Under the pieces are notes generated by a model. That model was not told the DNA's origin. It did not search any database and worked only from the letters and a program-made list of their open reading frames with translations. The translations under genes and the position numbers were made by a program. DNA of 25,155 nucleotides from Candidatus Moraniibacteriota bacterium (GTDB lineage Bacteria; Patescibacteriota; Minisyncoccia; Moranbacterales; UBA9337): assembly GCA_003510795.1 (NCBI GenBank), contig DOKP01000076.1, forward strand, positions 19,343 through 44,497. Reading direction: 5' to 3'. Shown one piece after another: positions 14,821 through 22,560 of the stretch; the first letter of the stretch is position 1, and every line of letters starts with the position of its first letter.

Positions 14821-15291
14821 TTAAAGGGATGTCGGTTTTATAATCACCCTTCTCTCATTCTCATCTCCAATGCTTTCTGTTACGACTTCCTCATTTTCAG
14901 CCAAAAGCATATGCACTATTCTTCTGTTATAAGCAGACATTGGCCGCATAATAACTGTTTTTCTTTCAGAAATTGCCTCTTTCGCTAGAGCTTGGGCTAA
15001 CTCTACAACAGAAGACTCTTGATCTTTTTTATAAGAATTGACATCTAAAATAAATTTAATATTTTCATCTGTTTGCTTTCTCACTAACAATCTAACTATG
15101 TGTTGTAAAGCTTGCAAATTATCTCCATTTTGACCGATTATAAAATTGGCGTCTTTTTGAGTTTTTATATCGCACACAAATTTATTATCCTTTTCCCCAG
15201 AATCAATAATTTCTATCTCACATTCAAATCCCATTCCATCCAAAAGCTCCTTTGCTATAGATTTTATTATTTGTTTGCTTTTTTTATCCAT
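14821..15291 (-). CDS. jag: Jag/KhpB-like RNA-binding protein (KH-R3H)
   Basis: A 156-residue protein of the SpoIIIJ-associated family. The KH-like domain (about 20-90) has the GxxG-type loop GQNG at 53-56 within FIIGQNGDNLQALQHIV. The R3H domain (about 92-156) carries RPMSAYNRRIVHMLL with Arg116, Arg123 and His127, which bind single-stranded nucleic acid. The N-terminal Jag-N domain of longer homologues is absent. It lies 4 bp after yidC, the classic order. In other bacteria KhpB acts with KhpA on RNA and influences cell elongation and division. Confidence 0.93.
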   Translation of the reverse strand: MDKKSKQIIKSIAKELLDGMGFECEIEIIDSGEKDNKFVCDIKTQKDANFIIGQNGDNLQALQHIVRLLVRKQTDENIKFILDVNSYKKDQESSVVELAQALAKEAISERKTVIMRPMSAYNRRIVHMLLAENEEVVTESIGDENERRVIIKPTSL

Positions 15292-15295
15292 AAAT

Positions 15296-16045
15296 TTATT
15301 TATTTAATTCTTTTTCTTTTTTAAAAACATATATCTGCTGAGCAACAGCAAACAGTGTTGAGAATAACCAATATATTGACAATGCTGCTGCAAATTTAAT
15401 TCCGATAAAAAGTGTTAAAGCTGGACCTAAGATCATCATTTGCTTATTCATAATTTCTGAAAAATCAGGTTCACTGGGTTTCTCTGTTTTTTTCTCAATA
15501 CTATTTGAATCCCTCTTTTTTTTATTCATCATCAATTTAGTTTGCCAAAATTGAGCCGCCGCGGCCAACGCAGCGATTGGTATGCTTGGTTTTAATAAGT
15601 CTACTATCCCTATAAACATATGATGTATCTGCCCTGGGTTTTCCACGAAAGAATAGAGATCTTTCTCAGCTATTATTAATTCTGCATCTGAAATATTTAT
15701 AATCACTCTATAAATAGCAATTAAAAATATCAACTGTACAATTATAGGAAAACAACCCGAAAAAGGATTAACCTTATTCTCTTTATAGAATTTCATTACT
15801 TCCTTGGTCTGTGTCTCTTTGTCATTTTTATATTTAAGCTGAATTTCTTTTAGCCTTGGTTGGATTTCTTGCATTCTTTTCTGGGACTGAATCTGTTTTT
15901 TTGATAGAGGAATAAGGACAGACTTTAATAATATAGTAAGCACGATTATGGCTATACCAAAATCTCCTCCTGGAATTATATTATAAAGAAGAATCAAAAT
16001 ATTATATATGGGTTGATAAATTACTTCGTGAAAAATAGTAGACAT
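15296..16045 (-). CDS. yidC: membrane protein insertase YidC/OxaA
   Basis: A 249-residue short YidC of the Gram-positive type, inserting membrane proteins with or without SecYEG. Five hydrophobic segments are visible (about 12-25, 28-47, 95-115, 145-166, 205-240). The basic groove residue is probably Lys41 (LTILLKSVLIPLSKKQ). The charged cytoplasmic loop (48-90; QKRMQEIQPRLKEIQLKYK) and the NPFSGCFPIIVQLIFLIAIY motif are characteristic. The large periplasmic P1 domain is absent. No lipobox is present, unlike SpoIIIJ. It lies 31 bp after rpmH and 4 bp before jag. Confidence 0.95.
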   Translation of the reverse strand: MSTIFHEVIYQPIYNILILLYNIIPGGDFGIAIIVLTILLKSVLIPLSKKQIQSQKRMQEIQPRLKEIQLKYKNDKETQTKEVMKFYKENKVNPFSGCFPIIVQLIFLIAIYRVIINISDAELIIAEKDLYSFVENPGQIHHMFIGIVDLLKPSIPIAALAAAAQFWQTKLMMNKKKRDSNSIEKKTEKPSEPDFSEIMNKQMMILGPALTLFIGIKFAAALSIYWLFSTLFAVAQQIYVFKKEKELNK

Positions 16046-16076
16046 AAGTAAAATGTTTGTGTTCTTTATTTAATAG

Positions 16077-16217
16077 TTACACAGCTAACTTTTTTCTTCC
16101 CCTTTGGCGTCTTCTTTTGATAACTTCTTGTCCGTTAGTTGTACTCATTCTTTCCAAAAATCCATGTGTTTTAGCGCGTTTTCTTTTTTTAGGTTGATAT
16201 GTTCTTTTTGTACTCAT
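16077..16217 (-). CDS. rpmH: 50S ribosomal protein L34
   Basis: A 46-residue basic protein, MSTKRTYQPKKRKRAKTHGF followed by LERMSTTNGQEVIKRRRQRG and RKKLAV. This is diagnostic for L34 (start TYQP, internal HGF, then RR..GRK). The TAA stop is at 16077-16079. It heads the minus-strand run rpmH-yidC-jag-flippase-GT2-GT2. Unusually, rnpA, normally just downstream in the same direction, is divergent and starts 130 bp away on the other strand. Confidence 0.96.
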   Translation of the reverse strand: MSTKRTYQPKKRKRAKTHGFLERMSTTNGQEVIKRRRQRGRKKLAV

Positions 16218-16331
16218 ATATTTTTATACAATCTTAAAATAATTATTTATTCAATGTTCTAAAATTATCATATATATAACTATTTGTCGAGAGGTTTTGC
16301 TTTTTTGCCACGAAAATGCTTTAATTATAAA

Positions 16332-16337
16332 TATAAT
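16332..16337 (+). promoter_or_regulatory. -10 box of rnpA
   Basis: A perfect TATAAT lies 10 bp before the ATG at 16348, so transcription would begin within a few bases of the start codon. A TTGCCA at 16305-16310 is too far (21 bp) for a standard -35. The position supports the ATG at 16348 over the more upstream one at 16297. Confidence 0.5.
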
Positions 16338-16347
16338 CTTAAAAAAT

Positions 16348-16692
16348 ATGTTTCCTAAAAAATACAGACTTACTAAAAAAGAAGACTTTGATCGAATTTA
16401 TAAAAATAGCTACACCTATAATTTAAACTACTTCAGAGTATCTATTTTAAAAAATAACCTTGATAAAAATCGCTTTTGTGTTGTTGTTTCTAAAAAAGTT
16501 TCCCAATTGGCCACTGATCGCAACAGAATAAAAAGGAGGTTGCGATATACCCTATTTTCCAATCAAGCCATTTTTCCTACAAACATAGATTTGTTAATAA
16601 TGGTTACAAACAGAAATATTCTAAATACAAACAGTGCCGATTTACAAGCTGAATTTCTCTTTTTATCAAAAAAATTAAAAAATCGCTCCTGA
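16348..16692 (+). CDS. rnpA: ribonuclease P protein component
   Basis: A 114-residue basic protein cofactor of RNase P, which helps the catalytic RNA cleave 5' leaders of precursor tRNAs. It begins MFPKKYRLTKKEDFDRIYKN, the usual start, and contains the signature RNR at 58-60 (ATDRNRIKRRLRY) after VVVSKKVSQ. An in-frame ATG 51 bp upstream (16297) would add an atypical hydrophobic leader and lies before the -10 box, so it is rejected. The gene is inverted relative to rpmH and convergent with the spermidine-synthase-like gene, overlapping it by 18 bp. Confidence 0.93.
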   Translation: MFPKKYRLTKKEDFDRIYKNSYTYNLNYFRVSILKNNLDKNRFCVVVSKKVSQLATDRNRIKRRLRYTLFSNQAIFPTNIDLLIMVTNRNILNTNSADLQAEFLFLSKKLKNRS

Positions 16693-18153
16693 GTTATTAT
16701 CCACTGGAGCAAAATTATCTGTTAAAATTTGATTTTTTATTTCAAAATGCGCTTCTATTTTTTTGTCCAATGTTTTTTGAAGTTCCTTGTCTTCACTAAA
16801 AAAGGAACGGTTTTTTTTATTTTTAAAAGCCACCAGAACAATGTTTTGGACACCATTGTCATCCATATCAGTAACTTTAAACAAAGATACCTCTGGAAAG
16901 ACGCTTTTATAAGTGTTGAATTCTAAATTTAAAAAAGTACTATCCTTTCCAGATATAGACGCCATGATATTAACAAAAATTACCCCCTGATCATTCAAGG
17001 AATCATATTCTTTCCTCACAAGCTCTGCAGTTGTTAAATGAAAAGGAATTGAATGGTAAGAATTAAAAACATCTTTAAAAACTGCATCATATCTACTATT
17101 GTTTTTATTTAAAAAAAACCTAGCGTCTTGATGAATTATGCTCATTCTGGGATTTTCTTTTAAATAAAAATATTTTTTTGAAATTTCTGTCATTTGGGGA
17201 TCTATTTCCACCACATCCATAGTGGCATTTTTAAATTTTTCTAAAAAATGTTTAGGATAGGAATATCCTCCACCTCCCAACAACAATGTTTTTTTAAATC
17301 TTGGATTAAAATATTCTACCAAATCGTAAATTTCTCCATAATTAGTAAGCATTTTTGTCGGATCTTTCACTATCATATGGGATTGGACACCTCCTGGGTT
17401 TGTTCTTAAAACCCTCACCATCTCTCCTTCTTCATTTTTAATATCATAAACAAATATCCTGCTATAACTTGTATCGATATCTTCATTTACATCACTAGCG
17501 CTTATTTTAACTTTTGAAAAGTTTTTAAAAATAACTAATGCAAAAATAAAAAATAAGATAAATTTAAAATATTTTTTATTTTCCAAAAAAGAAATAATTG
17601 CCAACAAAAATAAAGAACTTGAAATGAGGATTAATATATTTGCGCTTCCTATTTTAGGAATAAGAAAAAAACCTGCCAAAAATGTTCCGAAAATACTTCC
17701 CGCAGTCGATATCGCGTACAAATTTCCCACGGTCGATCCAACTTTTTTAGCTTTCTTTAGCTTTAAACTCGCGACATAGGGAGAGATTATTCCAAATAAA
17801 ATACTGCTTGAGGAAAAAAGTACAAGAGAAGCGACAATAGCACCTAATTTTAAATTAAAAATAGAGCTTACTAATATTAAAAATACGTCTTTATAGAAAA
17901 CATTAATACCCACCGCTATGGCTAAAAAAAGTATTATTATCGACAATCCTTTGTTTGTTGCTTTTTTATCAGAAATTATTCCACCCAACCAATATCCCAC
18001 ACTTAAACTCGCCAAGATAACCCCTATTATGCTACTCCAAACGAAAATATTACTTCCTAAATAGGGTGCTAAAAGTCTCGAGCCAACTAACTCAAAAATC
18101 ATTAAATTAGCTCCGCAAATAAAAACTATTATTTCTAAAATATATTTTTTCAT
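16675..18153 (-). CDS. membrane-anchored spermidine synthase-like protein (MFS-SpeE fusion type)
   Basis: A 492-residue protein with about seven to eight N-terminal membrane helices (residues 1-210; ELVGSRLLAPYLGS is typical of fused MFS/spermidine synthases) and a C-terminal Rossmann methyltransferase-like domain. The latter has LLLGGGGYSYPKHF, VVEIDPQMTE (acidic end of strand 2), QDARFFL and KDVFNSYHSIPFHLT, the position of the aminopropyltransferase catalytic aspartate. Substrate is uncertain: many such fusions are not proven polyamine synthases. I chose the start at 18153 (MKKYILEIIVF) rather than 18171 because a TTGATA-17-TATTAT promoter ends 8 bp before it. It overlaps rnpA tail to tail. 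Confidence 0.85.
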   Translation of the reverse strand: MKKYILEIIVFICGANLMIFELVGSRLLAPYLGSNIFVWSSIIGVILASLSVGYWLGGIISDKKATNKGLSIIILFLAIAVGINVFYKDVFLILVSSIFNLKLGAIVASLVLFSSSSILFGIISPYVASLKLKKAKKVGSTVGNLYAISTAGSIFGTFLAGFFLIPKIGSANILILISSSLFLLAIISFLENKKYFKFILFFIFALVIFKNFSKVKISASDVNEDIDTSYSRIFVYDIKNEEGEMVRVLRTNPGGVQSHMIVKDPTKMLTNYGEIYDLVEYFNPRFKKTLLLGGGGYSYPKHFLEKFKNATMDVVEIDPQMTEISKKYFYLKENPRMSIIHQDARFFLNKNNSRYDAVFKDVFNSYHSIPFHLTTAELVRKEYDSLNDQGVIFVNIMASISGKDSTFLNLEFNTYKSVFPEVSLFKVTDMDDNGVQNIVLVAFKNKKNRSFFSEDKELQKTLDKKIEAHFEIKNQILTDNFAPVDNNSGAIF

Positions 18154-18161
18154 ATAAAGCA

Positions 18162-18190
18162 ATAATAACACCTATCACAAATTTTATCAA
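18162..18190 (-). promoter_or_regulatory. promoter of the spermidine synthase-like gene
   Basis: On the minus strand, TTGATA (18185-18190), a 17-bp spacer, then TATTAT (18162-18167) preceded by an extended -10 TGT. The predicted start near 18155 is next to the ATG at 18153: a probable leaderless mRNA. Confidence 0.7.
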
Positions 18191-18333
18191 AATCAATATC
18201 CTACTAAAATAATATGCTATAAAATAATTTCTCTCATAGCAATTTGTTCCACGTGGAACAAATATAATACTGCCACTGCTATAATATGCATTGAGTAGCT
18301 AATAAGGCATTATTTATAGGAATCAAATAGAAC

Positions 18334-18357
18334 TTTAAAAGTTTATAAACTTTTAAA
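18334..18357. repeat. companion palindrome 1
   Basis: A perfect 24-bp palindrome centred on AAAAGTTTATAAACTTTT. It is followed by AAATAA and exactly 12 bp before the parS-like site at 18373. The same arrangement recurs at 18812 and 19315. Confidence 0.8.
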
Positions 18358-18778
18358 TAATCTTATTTGCAATGTTCCACGTGGAACATCGGATTATTTC
18401 AACTTAAAAAAATTATATGCGATTATTATAAATTGTTCCACGTGAAACAATTTTAATTCATCATTCAAAAATATATCTTAAGCTCATAAGTCAATACCCC
18501 ATTAATTTCTGAAAAATATTATTTTTTTTAAGATACCCGATTTTTCAATAATTTTAGCAAGTCGAGCCCTACTACTGCAAAAAGCGCAGCTAAACAATAA
18601 TCAAGCGCATAAGCCCTAAAAAAACAGAAGATCTACTTAATATTAGATTTTGGTTAGTAAATTATCACAATTATGTTCCACGTGGAACAATTATATTTAT
18701 TAATTATCAAAATAACAATCACATGTTTCACGTGGAACATCTTCTATTGAAGAATTTTTGTTTTTAATATCAGCATAA

Positions 18779-18802
18779 AAAACCCCGAAAAATAAGGGTT
18801 TT
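18779..18802 (-). terminator. terminator-like hairpin within the parS array
   Basis: AAAACCC and GGGTTTT arms (18779-18785 and 18796-18802) surround a 10-nt loop. Read on the minus strand the stem is followed by a T run, as in an intrinsic terminator, yet no gene points into it. Confidence 0.45.
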
Positions 18803-18807
18803 AAGCA

Positions 18808-18833
18808 ATTTAAAAGTTTTAAAACTTTTAAAT
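18808..18833. repeat. companion palindrome 2
   Basis: A perfect 26-bp palindrome centred on AAAAGTTTTAAAACTTTT. The AAATAA end (18835) lies 12 bp before the parS-like site at 18848. Confidence 0.8.
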
Positions 18834-19154
18834 AAACATTTTACAGATGTTCCATGTGGAACATTGATCTAGCTCAACTATTTTTAAAAGCATAGATAAA
18901 TATTCTGTCTTGTTCCACGTGGAACATTCTACAATGTAATATTTTTATAGCCCATATTTTATTATTTAAATCTACACTATGCCATCTTTGTATAGTATTA
19001 TAACAAGCATATATATCTACGTTAATTTTACTGAATAAAAAATATTATAAAATTAACATAATAAGCACAATTGTTCCACGTGGAACAAATATGATGTATT
19101 TTTTGTAATTACAATAATTTTAATTTTATAAAAATATTTTCAGCTTAAAAATTA

Positions 19155-19163
19155 TGTTGATAA
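19155..19163 (-). promoter_or_regulatory. DnaA-box variant
   Basis: TTATCAACA on the minus strand, one base from the TTATCCACA consensus and identical to the box beside the DnaA-trio tract at 21334. Confidence 0.4.
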
Positions 19164-19314
19164 CTTGTTAATAAAAAATCATTATCTACTAACTATTTAA
19201 AATAAAATAAAAAAAATCCTATTAATATTGTTCCACGTGAAACAATATTAATAGAAATATTAAACACACCAAATAACAAAAAAAGCTTTTAAATAAAGGG
19301 TTTTTTAGTAATTC

Positions 19315-19338
19315 AAAAGTTTAAAGACTTTTAAATAA
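19315..19338. repeat. companion palindrome 3
   Basis: AAAAGTTTAAAGACTTTT followed by AAATAA, an imperfect copy (central mismatch), exactly 12 bp before the parS-like site at 19351. Confidence 0.75.
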
Positions 19339-19637
19339 CTACATTTTATATGTTCCACGTGGAACTTTTTTAGATTGTTTTTGCTTTAAAAAAGTTATAC
19401 ACATTTATTTGAAATTGTTTCACGTGGAACAATTTCGATTTATAGAATCTTTATAAAAATATGCCCATAAATAGACACGGCCCACAAAAAAGATGAATAT
19501 TGACTAAACATACTTTTTATTGTTTAATATATATTCTTTATTGTCATTAAGCTTCGTTAAGTTGTGCCAATTAATACCTGCGTTTAAAATAAAAAATTTT
19601 ACAAAATTTTGTTTTGTGCTAAAATAGAAAAGCTAAG

Positions 19638-19646
19638 TTATCCACA
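19638..19646 (+). promoter_or_regulatory. DnaA box upstream of dnaA
   Basis: A perfect TTATCCACA about 60 bp before the dnaA -10 element. It could serve dnaA autoregulation or a bipartite origin. Confidence 0.8.
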
Positions 19647-19700
19647 ACTTATTAAGGTGGTTTATTTTTTGTTTATTTTAATGATTTTATTAGTGTTTTG

Positions 19701-19709
19701 TGTTATAAT
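19701..19709 (+). promoter_or_regulatory. extended -10 promoter of dnaA
   Basis: TGTTATAAT fits TGnTATAAT exactly. The leader to the ATG at 19745 would be about 29 nt. No clear -35 hexamer is seen. Confidence 0.65.
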
Positions 19710-19744
19710 TTAAAAAGTAATCTTGCTTCTTAGTTTAAAAATTT

Positions 19745-21118
19745 ATGAACAATGAAGATTTATGGAAAGCTGTTTTGGGTGAAATAGAATTGTCTCTATC
19801 TAGACCTCAATTTATCACTTGGTTTAAAGATACTTTTATATTGTCCAATGAAAATGGCAAGGTTATTATTGGGGTGCCTAATGGTTTTTCAAAAGAATGG
19901 TTAGAAAATAAATTCAACACCAATATAATTAAAGCTCTAAAAAATTTCCAAGAAAATATTATTGAGGTTTCTTGTGCTATCTACTCTCCTCAAGAAAAAC
20001 CCTCTCGCAATATTGATGGTGCAGGCAAAAACACCTCGGGAGTTCAAACAATAAATCTAAAAAATACAAAAACACTGACACCTCAAATTAATTTTTTCCA
20101 AAATACAAATCTTAATTCGAGATATACCTTTGATAGCTTTGTAATAGGGGAGAATAATGAGCTCGCTCGCGCTGCTTGCTTTGCTGTTTCTCAAAATCCC
20201 GGAACACAATATAACCCATTGTTTATATACGGCGATGTTGGCTTAGGGAAAACTCATCTGTTGCAGTCTATTGGAAATGAAATATTAAAAAGTGATCCTA
20301 ATAAAAATATTATTTATATTTCATCAGAAGGATTCACCACCGAGCTGGTTAATTCAATAAAAAACCAGACTATTGATAAATTTAAAAATAAATATCAACA
20401 AGCAGATTTATTAATAATTGATGATATTCAATTTATTTCAGGAAAAGAAAAGACCCAAGATATCTTTTTTCACATATTTAACTCACTTTATCAACTAAAT
20501 AAGCAAATTGTTATAAGTAGCGATAGGCCGCCTAGCCACATCCAAATACTTGAAGACCGCTTACGTTCAAGATTTGAAGGAGGAATGATAACCGATATTG
20601 GAAATCCTGATCTTGAAACACGTTTAGCTATATTACAAACCAAACTCAATGAAAAAAAATTCTTTTTAAATGATGACATTTTAAAATTTATCGCTGAAAA
20701 TATTAAAAACAATATCCGTGAACTTGAGGGTGCTTTAAATAAATTAGTAGCAACTTTTGAGTTAAACAAAAAAACACCCACCATTGAAGAGACTAAAAAA
20801 ATATTATCTTCGATTTTAGTATCAAAGCAGGAATCTGCTATAACAAAAAAAGATATTATTAATTCAGTATTGGGATTTTTTGAATTAACTAAGGAAGATT
20901 TAATGAGTAGCAGTAGAAAAAAAAAGGTAGCCTTGCCAAGACAAATTACTATGTTTTTATTTAAAAGAGAATTAAAAATGTCCTATCCGGAAATTGGAGA
21001 ATATTTTAAAAGAGATCACACTACAGCACTCCATGCTTTTAATAAAATATCCAAAGATATACAAAATAATTCCAAAACAAGCATAGACGTAGAATTTATA
21101 TTTAAATCTTTGCGTTAA
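19745..21118 (+). CDS. dnaA: chromosomal replication initiator DnaA
   Basis: A 457-residue AAA+ initiator that binds DnaA boxes and opens oriC. Domain I spans about 1-80 (LWKAVLGEIELSLSRPQFITWF), a linker follows, domain III has Walker A GDVGLGKT (163-170) and Walker B LLIIDDIQF (222-230), and domain IV ends with the DNA-binding signature DHTTALHAFNKI (424-435). The length is normal for the family. Domain I should contact the replicative helicase or its loader; a DciA-like gene lies 1.4 kb downstream. Upstream are an extended -10 promoter, a DnaA box and the parS array; downstream is the oriC candidate. Confidence 0.98.
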   Translation: MNNEDLWKAVLGEIELSLSRPQFITWFKDTFILSNENGKVIIGVPNGFSKEWLENKFNTNIIKALKNFQENIIEVSCAIYSPQEKPSRNIDGAGKNTSGVQTINLKNTKTLTPQINFFQNTNLNSRYTFDSFVIGENNELARAACFAVSQNPGTQYNPLFIYGDVGLGKTHLLQSIGNEILKSDPNKNIIYISSEGFTTELVNSIKNQTIDKFKNKYQQADLLIIDDIQFISGKEKTQDIFFHIFNSLYQLNKQIVISSDRPPSHIQILEDRLRSRFEGGMITDIGNPDLETRLAILQTKLNEKKFFLNDDILKFIAENIKNNIRELEGALNKLVATFELNKKTPTIEETKKILSSILVSKQESAITKKDIINSVLGFFELTKEDLMSSSRKKKVALPRQITMFLFKRELKMSYPEIGEYFKRDHTTALHAFNKISKDIQNNSKTSIDVEFIFKSLR

Positions 21119-21416
21119 TAAAACACTAATAAACTGTGGATAAGTATCGTATACCTGTGGATAAGTGTGTTAATTATCTGTAAATTCATTATCAAAACCT
21201 GTTAATACTATTTATCCTATTTTTCCATTTCTTATTTATATCTATGTTATTAATTATTTATACCTAGGGTTATTGTAAGATTATGAACAATGTATTATTA
21301 TATAATAACCTTAGTTTATAATATAAAATAGAGTTATCAACAGGTTTTTAACCCCTAATAATAGTAATAATAATTTATATATTTATATAAATATATTATT
21401 AACTACTACTATACAC
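21119..21416 (+). other. oriC: candidate oriC between dnaA and dnaN
   Basis: The gap holds two perfect DnaA boxes in reverse orientation (21135-21143 and 21156-21164), then TTATCAACA (21334-21342), a small GC patch (ACCCC, 21351-21355), and a tract of six consecutive TAA/TAG trinucleotides (21356-21373) matching the DnaA-trio motif of bacterial unwinding elements, followed by a nearly pure A/T stretch to about 21405. The order box, GC patch, trio, AT-rich DNA is that described for Bacillus-type basal origins. Confidence 0.8.
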
Positions 21417-22556
21417 ATGAAATTAGTTTGTACTCAGGAAAATTTTAAAAAAGCTATCTCAATTGTTGATAAAATAACTTCCAAGCAAATCACTTTACCA
21501 ATTTTAAAAAATATTTTATTAGAAACTAAAGATGGAAGATTAATATTTTCAGCTACTAATTTAGAAATAGGTATAATAAGTAAAATAGGAGCTAAAATAG
21601 AACAAGAAGGAAAAATAGCGGTACCCTCTAAATTAATAAGTGATTTTATTATAAATTTACCAAAAGAAGAAAATATTGAAATAGAATTAAAAGGTCATAT
21701 ATTAAATATAAATTGTGGAAAGTATAAAGCTAAGATAAATTGTTTAGATTCAGAGGATTTTCCTATTATTCCAGAACGAAAAGGTGAAAATCAATTTACT
21801 ATTACTAATAATAAATTTAAAGATGTTATTAATAAATCACTTAGTTCAGTTAGTTTAAATGATATACGAGTGGAATTTACTGGAATAAATTTATCTTTTT
21901 TTGATAATAAGATTTATTTTGCCGCTACGGACAGCTTTAGATTAAGTGAATATGAGGTTGAAATTGCTGAGAATGATATTTATAAAGAAATAAAAGATAC
22001 TTCTGTGATTATCCCAGCTGAAACATTGCGAGAATTAAATAAAATATTACATAATGCTACTGAAGATGATGAGGTATTAGTAACTATTGAAAATAATCAA
22101 ATATTTTTTGATGTAAATGATATTAAAATAGTTTCTCGTTTAATAAATGGAAAATACCCACCTTATAAACAGATAATCCCCAGTGAGTTTAAGTCGGAAA
22201 TCTTAATAAATAAAGGTGAATTATTGCAATCAATTAAAATTGCTAGTGTTTTTACCAAAAAGACAGATGGAGAAATAAATATAGTTATTGAAAATGATCA
22301 GAATTTGGTGGTGAAATCAAGTTTGCAAGAATCGGGCGAAAATCAAACAGAGTTAAATATTAATAAAAAGGGTGAGAATCAAAACTTTGTATTAAATCCG
22401 AGATATTTATTGGATGGTTTAAATGTTATGGATTCATTTATGATTAAAATTATGGTTAATGATAATGTTTCGCCAATAGTTTTAAAAATAGTTGATGAAA
22501 AAAATGAAAAAACTGTGGATAATTTTATTTATATAATAATGCCTATTAGAAAATAA
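21417..22556 (+). CDS. dnaN: DNA polymerase III subunit beta (sliding clamp)
   Basis: A 379-residue clamp that tethers the replicative polymerase to DNA as a dimeric ring. It starts with MKLVCTQENFKKAISIVDKI, contains LPILKNILLE (27-36) in domain 1, FAATDSFRLSEYEV in domain 2 and RLINGKYPPYKQIIP in domain 3, and ends in the clamp-type YIIMPIRK tail. The three-domain layout and length (usual 365-380) are complete. The ATG at 21417 follows the AT-rich edge of oriC. A DciA-like gene begins 4 bp after its stop, where recF is commonly found. Confidence 0.97.
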   Translation: MKLVCTQENFKKAISIVDKITSKQITLPILKNILLETKDGRLIFSATNLEIGIISKIGAKIEQEGKIAVPSKLISDFIINLPKEENIEIELKGHILNINCGKYKAKINCLDSEDFPIIPERKGENQFTITNNKFKDVINKSLSSVSLNDIRVEFTGINLSFFDNKIYFAATDSFRLSEYEVEIAENDIYKEIKDTSVIIPAETLRELNKILHNATEDDEVLVTIENNQIFFDVNDIKIVSRLINGKYPPYKQIIPSEFKSEILINKGELLQSIKIASVFTKKTDGEINIVIENDQNLVVKSSLQESGENQTELNINKKGENQNFVLNPRYLLDGLNVMDSFMIKIMVNDNVSPIVLKIVDEKNEKTVDNFIYIIMPIRK

Positions 22557-22560
22557 ATAA

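Larger units (their letters stand above)
18245..19431. repeat. parS: array of 11 parS-like centromere sites
   Basis: Eleven 16-bp sites of the form TGTTCCACGTGGAACA start at 18245, 18373, 18434, 18674, 18724, 18848, 18911, 19072, 19229, 19351 and 19416. Seven are perfect; those at 18434 and 19229 have AAACA at the right end, 18724 and 19416 have TTTC at the left, 18848 has CATGTG in the core and 19351 ends in T (six variants would exceed the count, so seven read as: 18245, 18373, 18674, 18911 and 19072 exact, the other six one base off). They match the ParB/Spo0J site consensus TGTTNCACGTGAAACA. Start-to-start distances are 128, 61, 240, 50, 124, 63, 161, 157, 122 and 65. ParB would nucleate here; parAB is not in the window. 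Confidence 0.93.
18172..19744. other. gene-free 1.57-kb segregation/origin-proximal region
   Basis: No credible ORF occurs between the spermidine-synthase-like gene and dnaA. It holds the parS array, three companion palindromes, a terminator-like hairpin, DnaA boxes and the dnaA promoter. The stretch 18541-18640, between sites 3 and 4, is more GC-rich than its surroundings and has no recognised content. Confidence 0.8.

Noticed and set aside
16297..16347. Upstream ATG of rnpA as the start
   Set aside because: It precedes the TATAAT at 16332 and adds a tail absent from RnpA proteins; the family-typical start MFPKKYRLTK is at 16348.
18154..18171. Longer N terminus (MLLLLY) for the spermidine-synthase-like gene
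   Set aside because: The -10 element at 18162-18167 lies inside those codons, so the start at 18153 is preferred.
18245..19431. CRISPR array
   Set aside because: The repeated unit is a 16-bp perfect palindrome with unequal gaps of 50-240 bp and no cas genes; it fits parS, not CRISPR.
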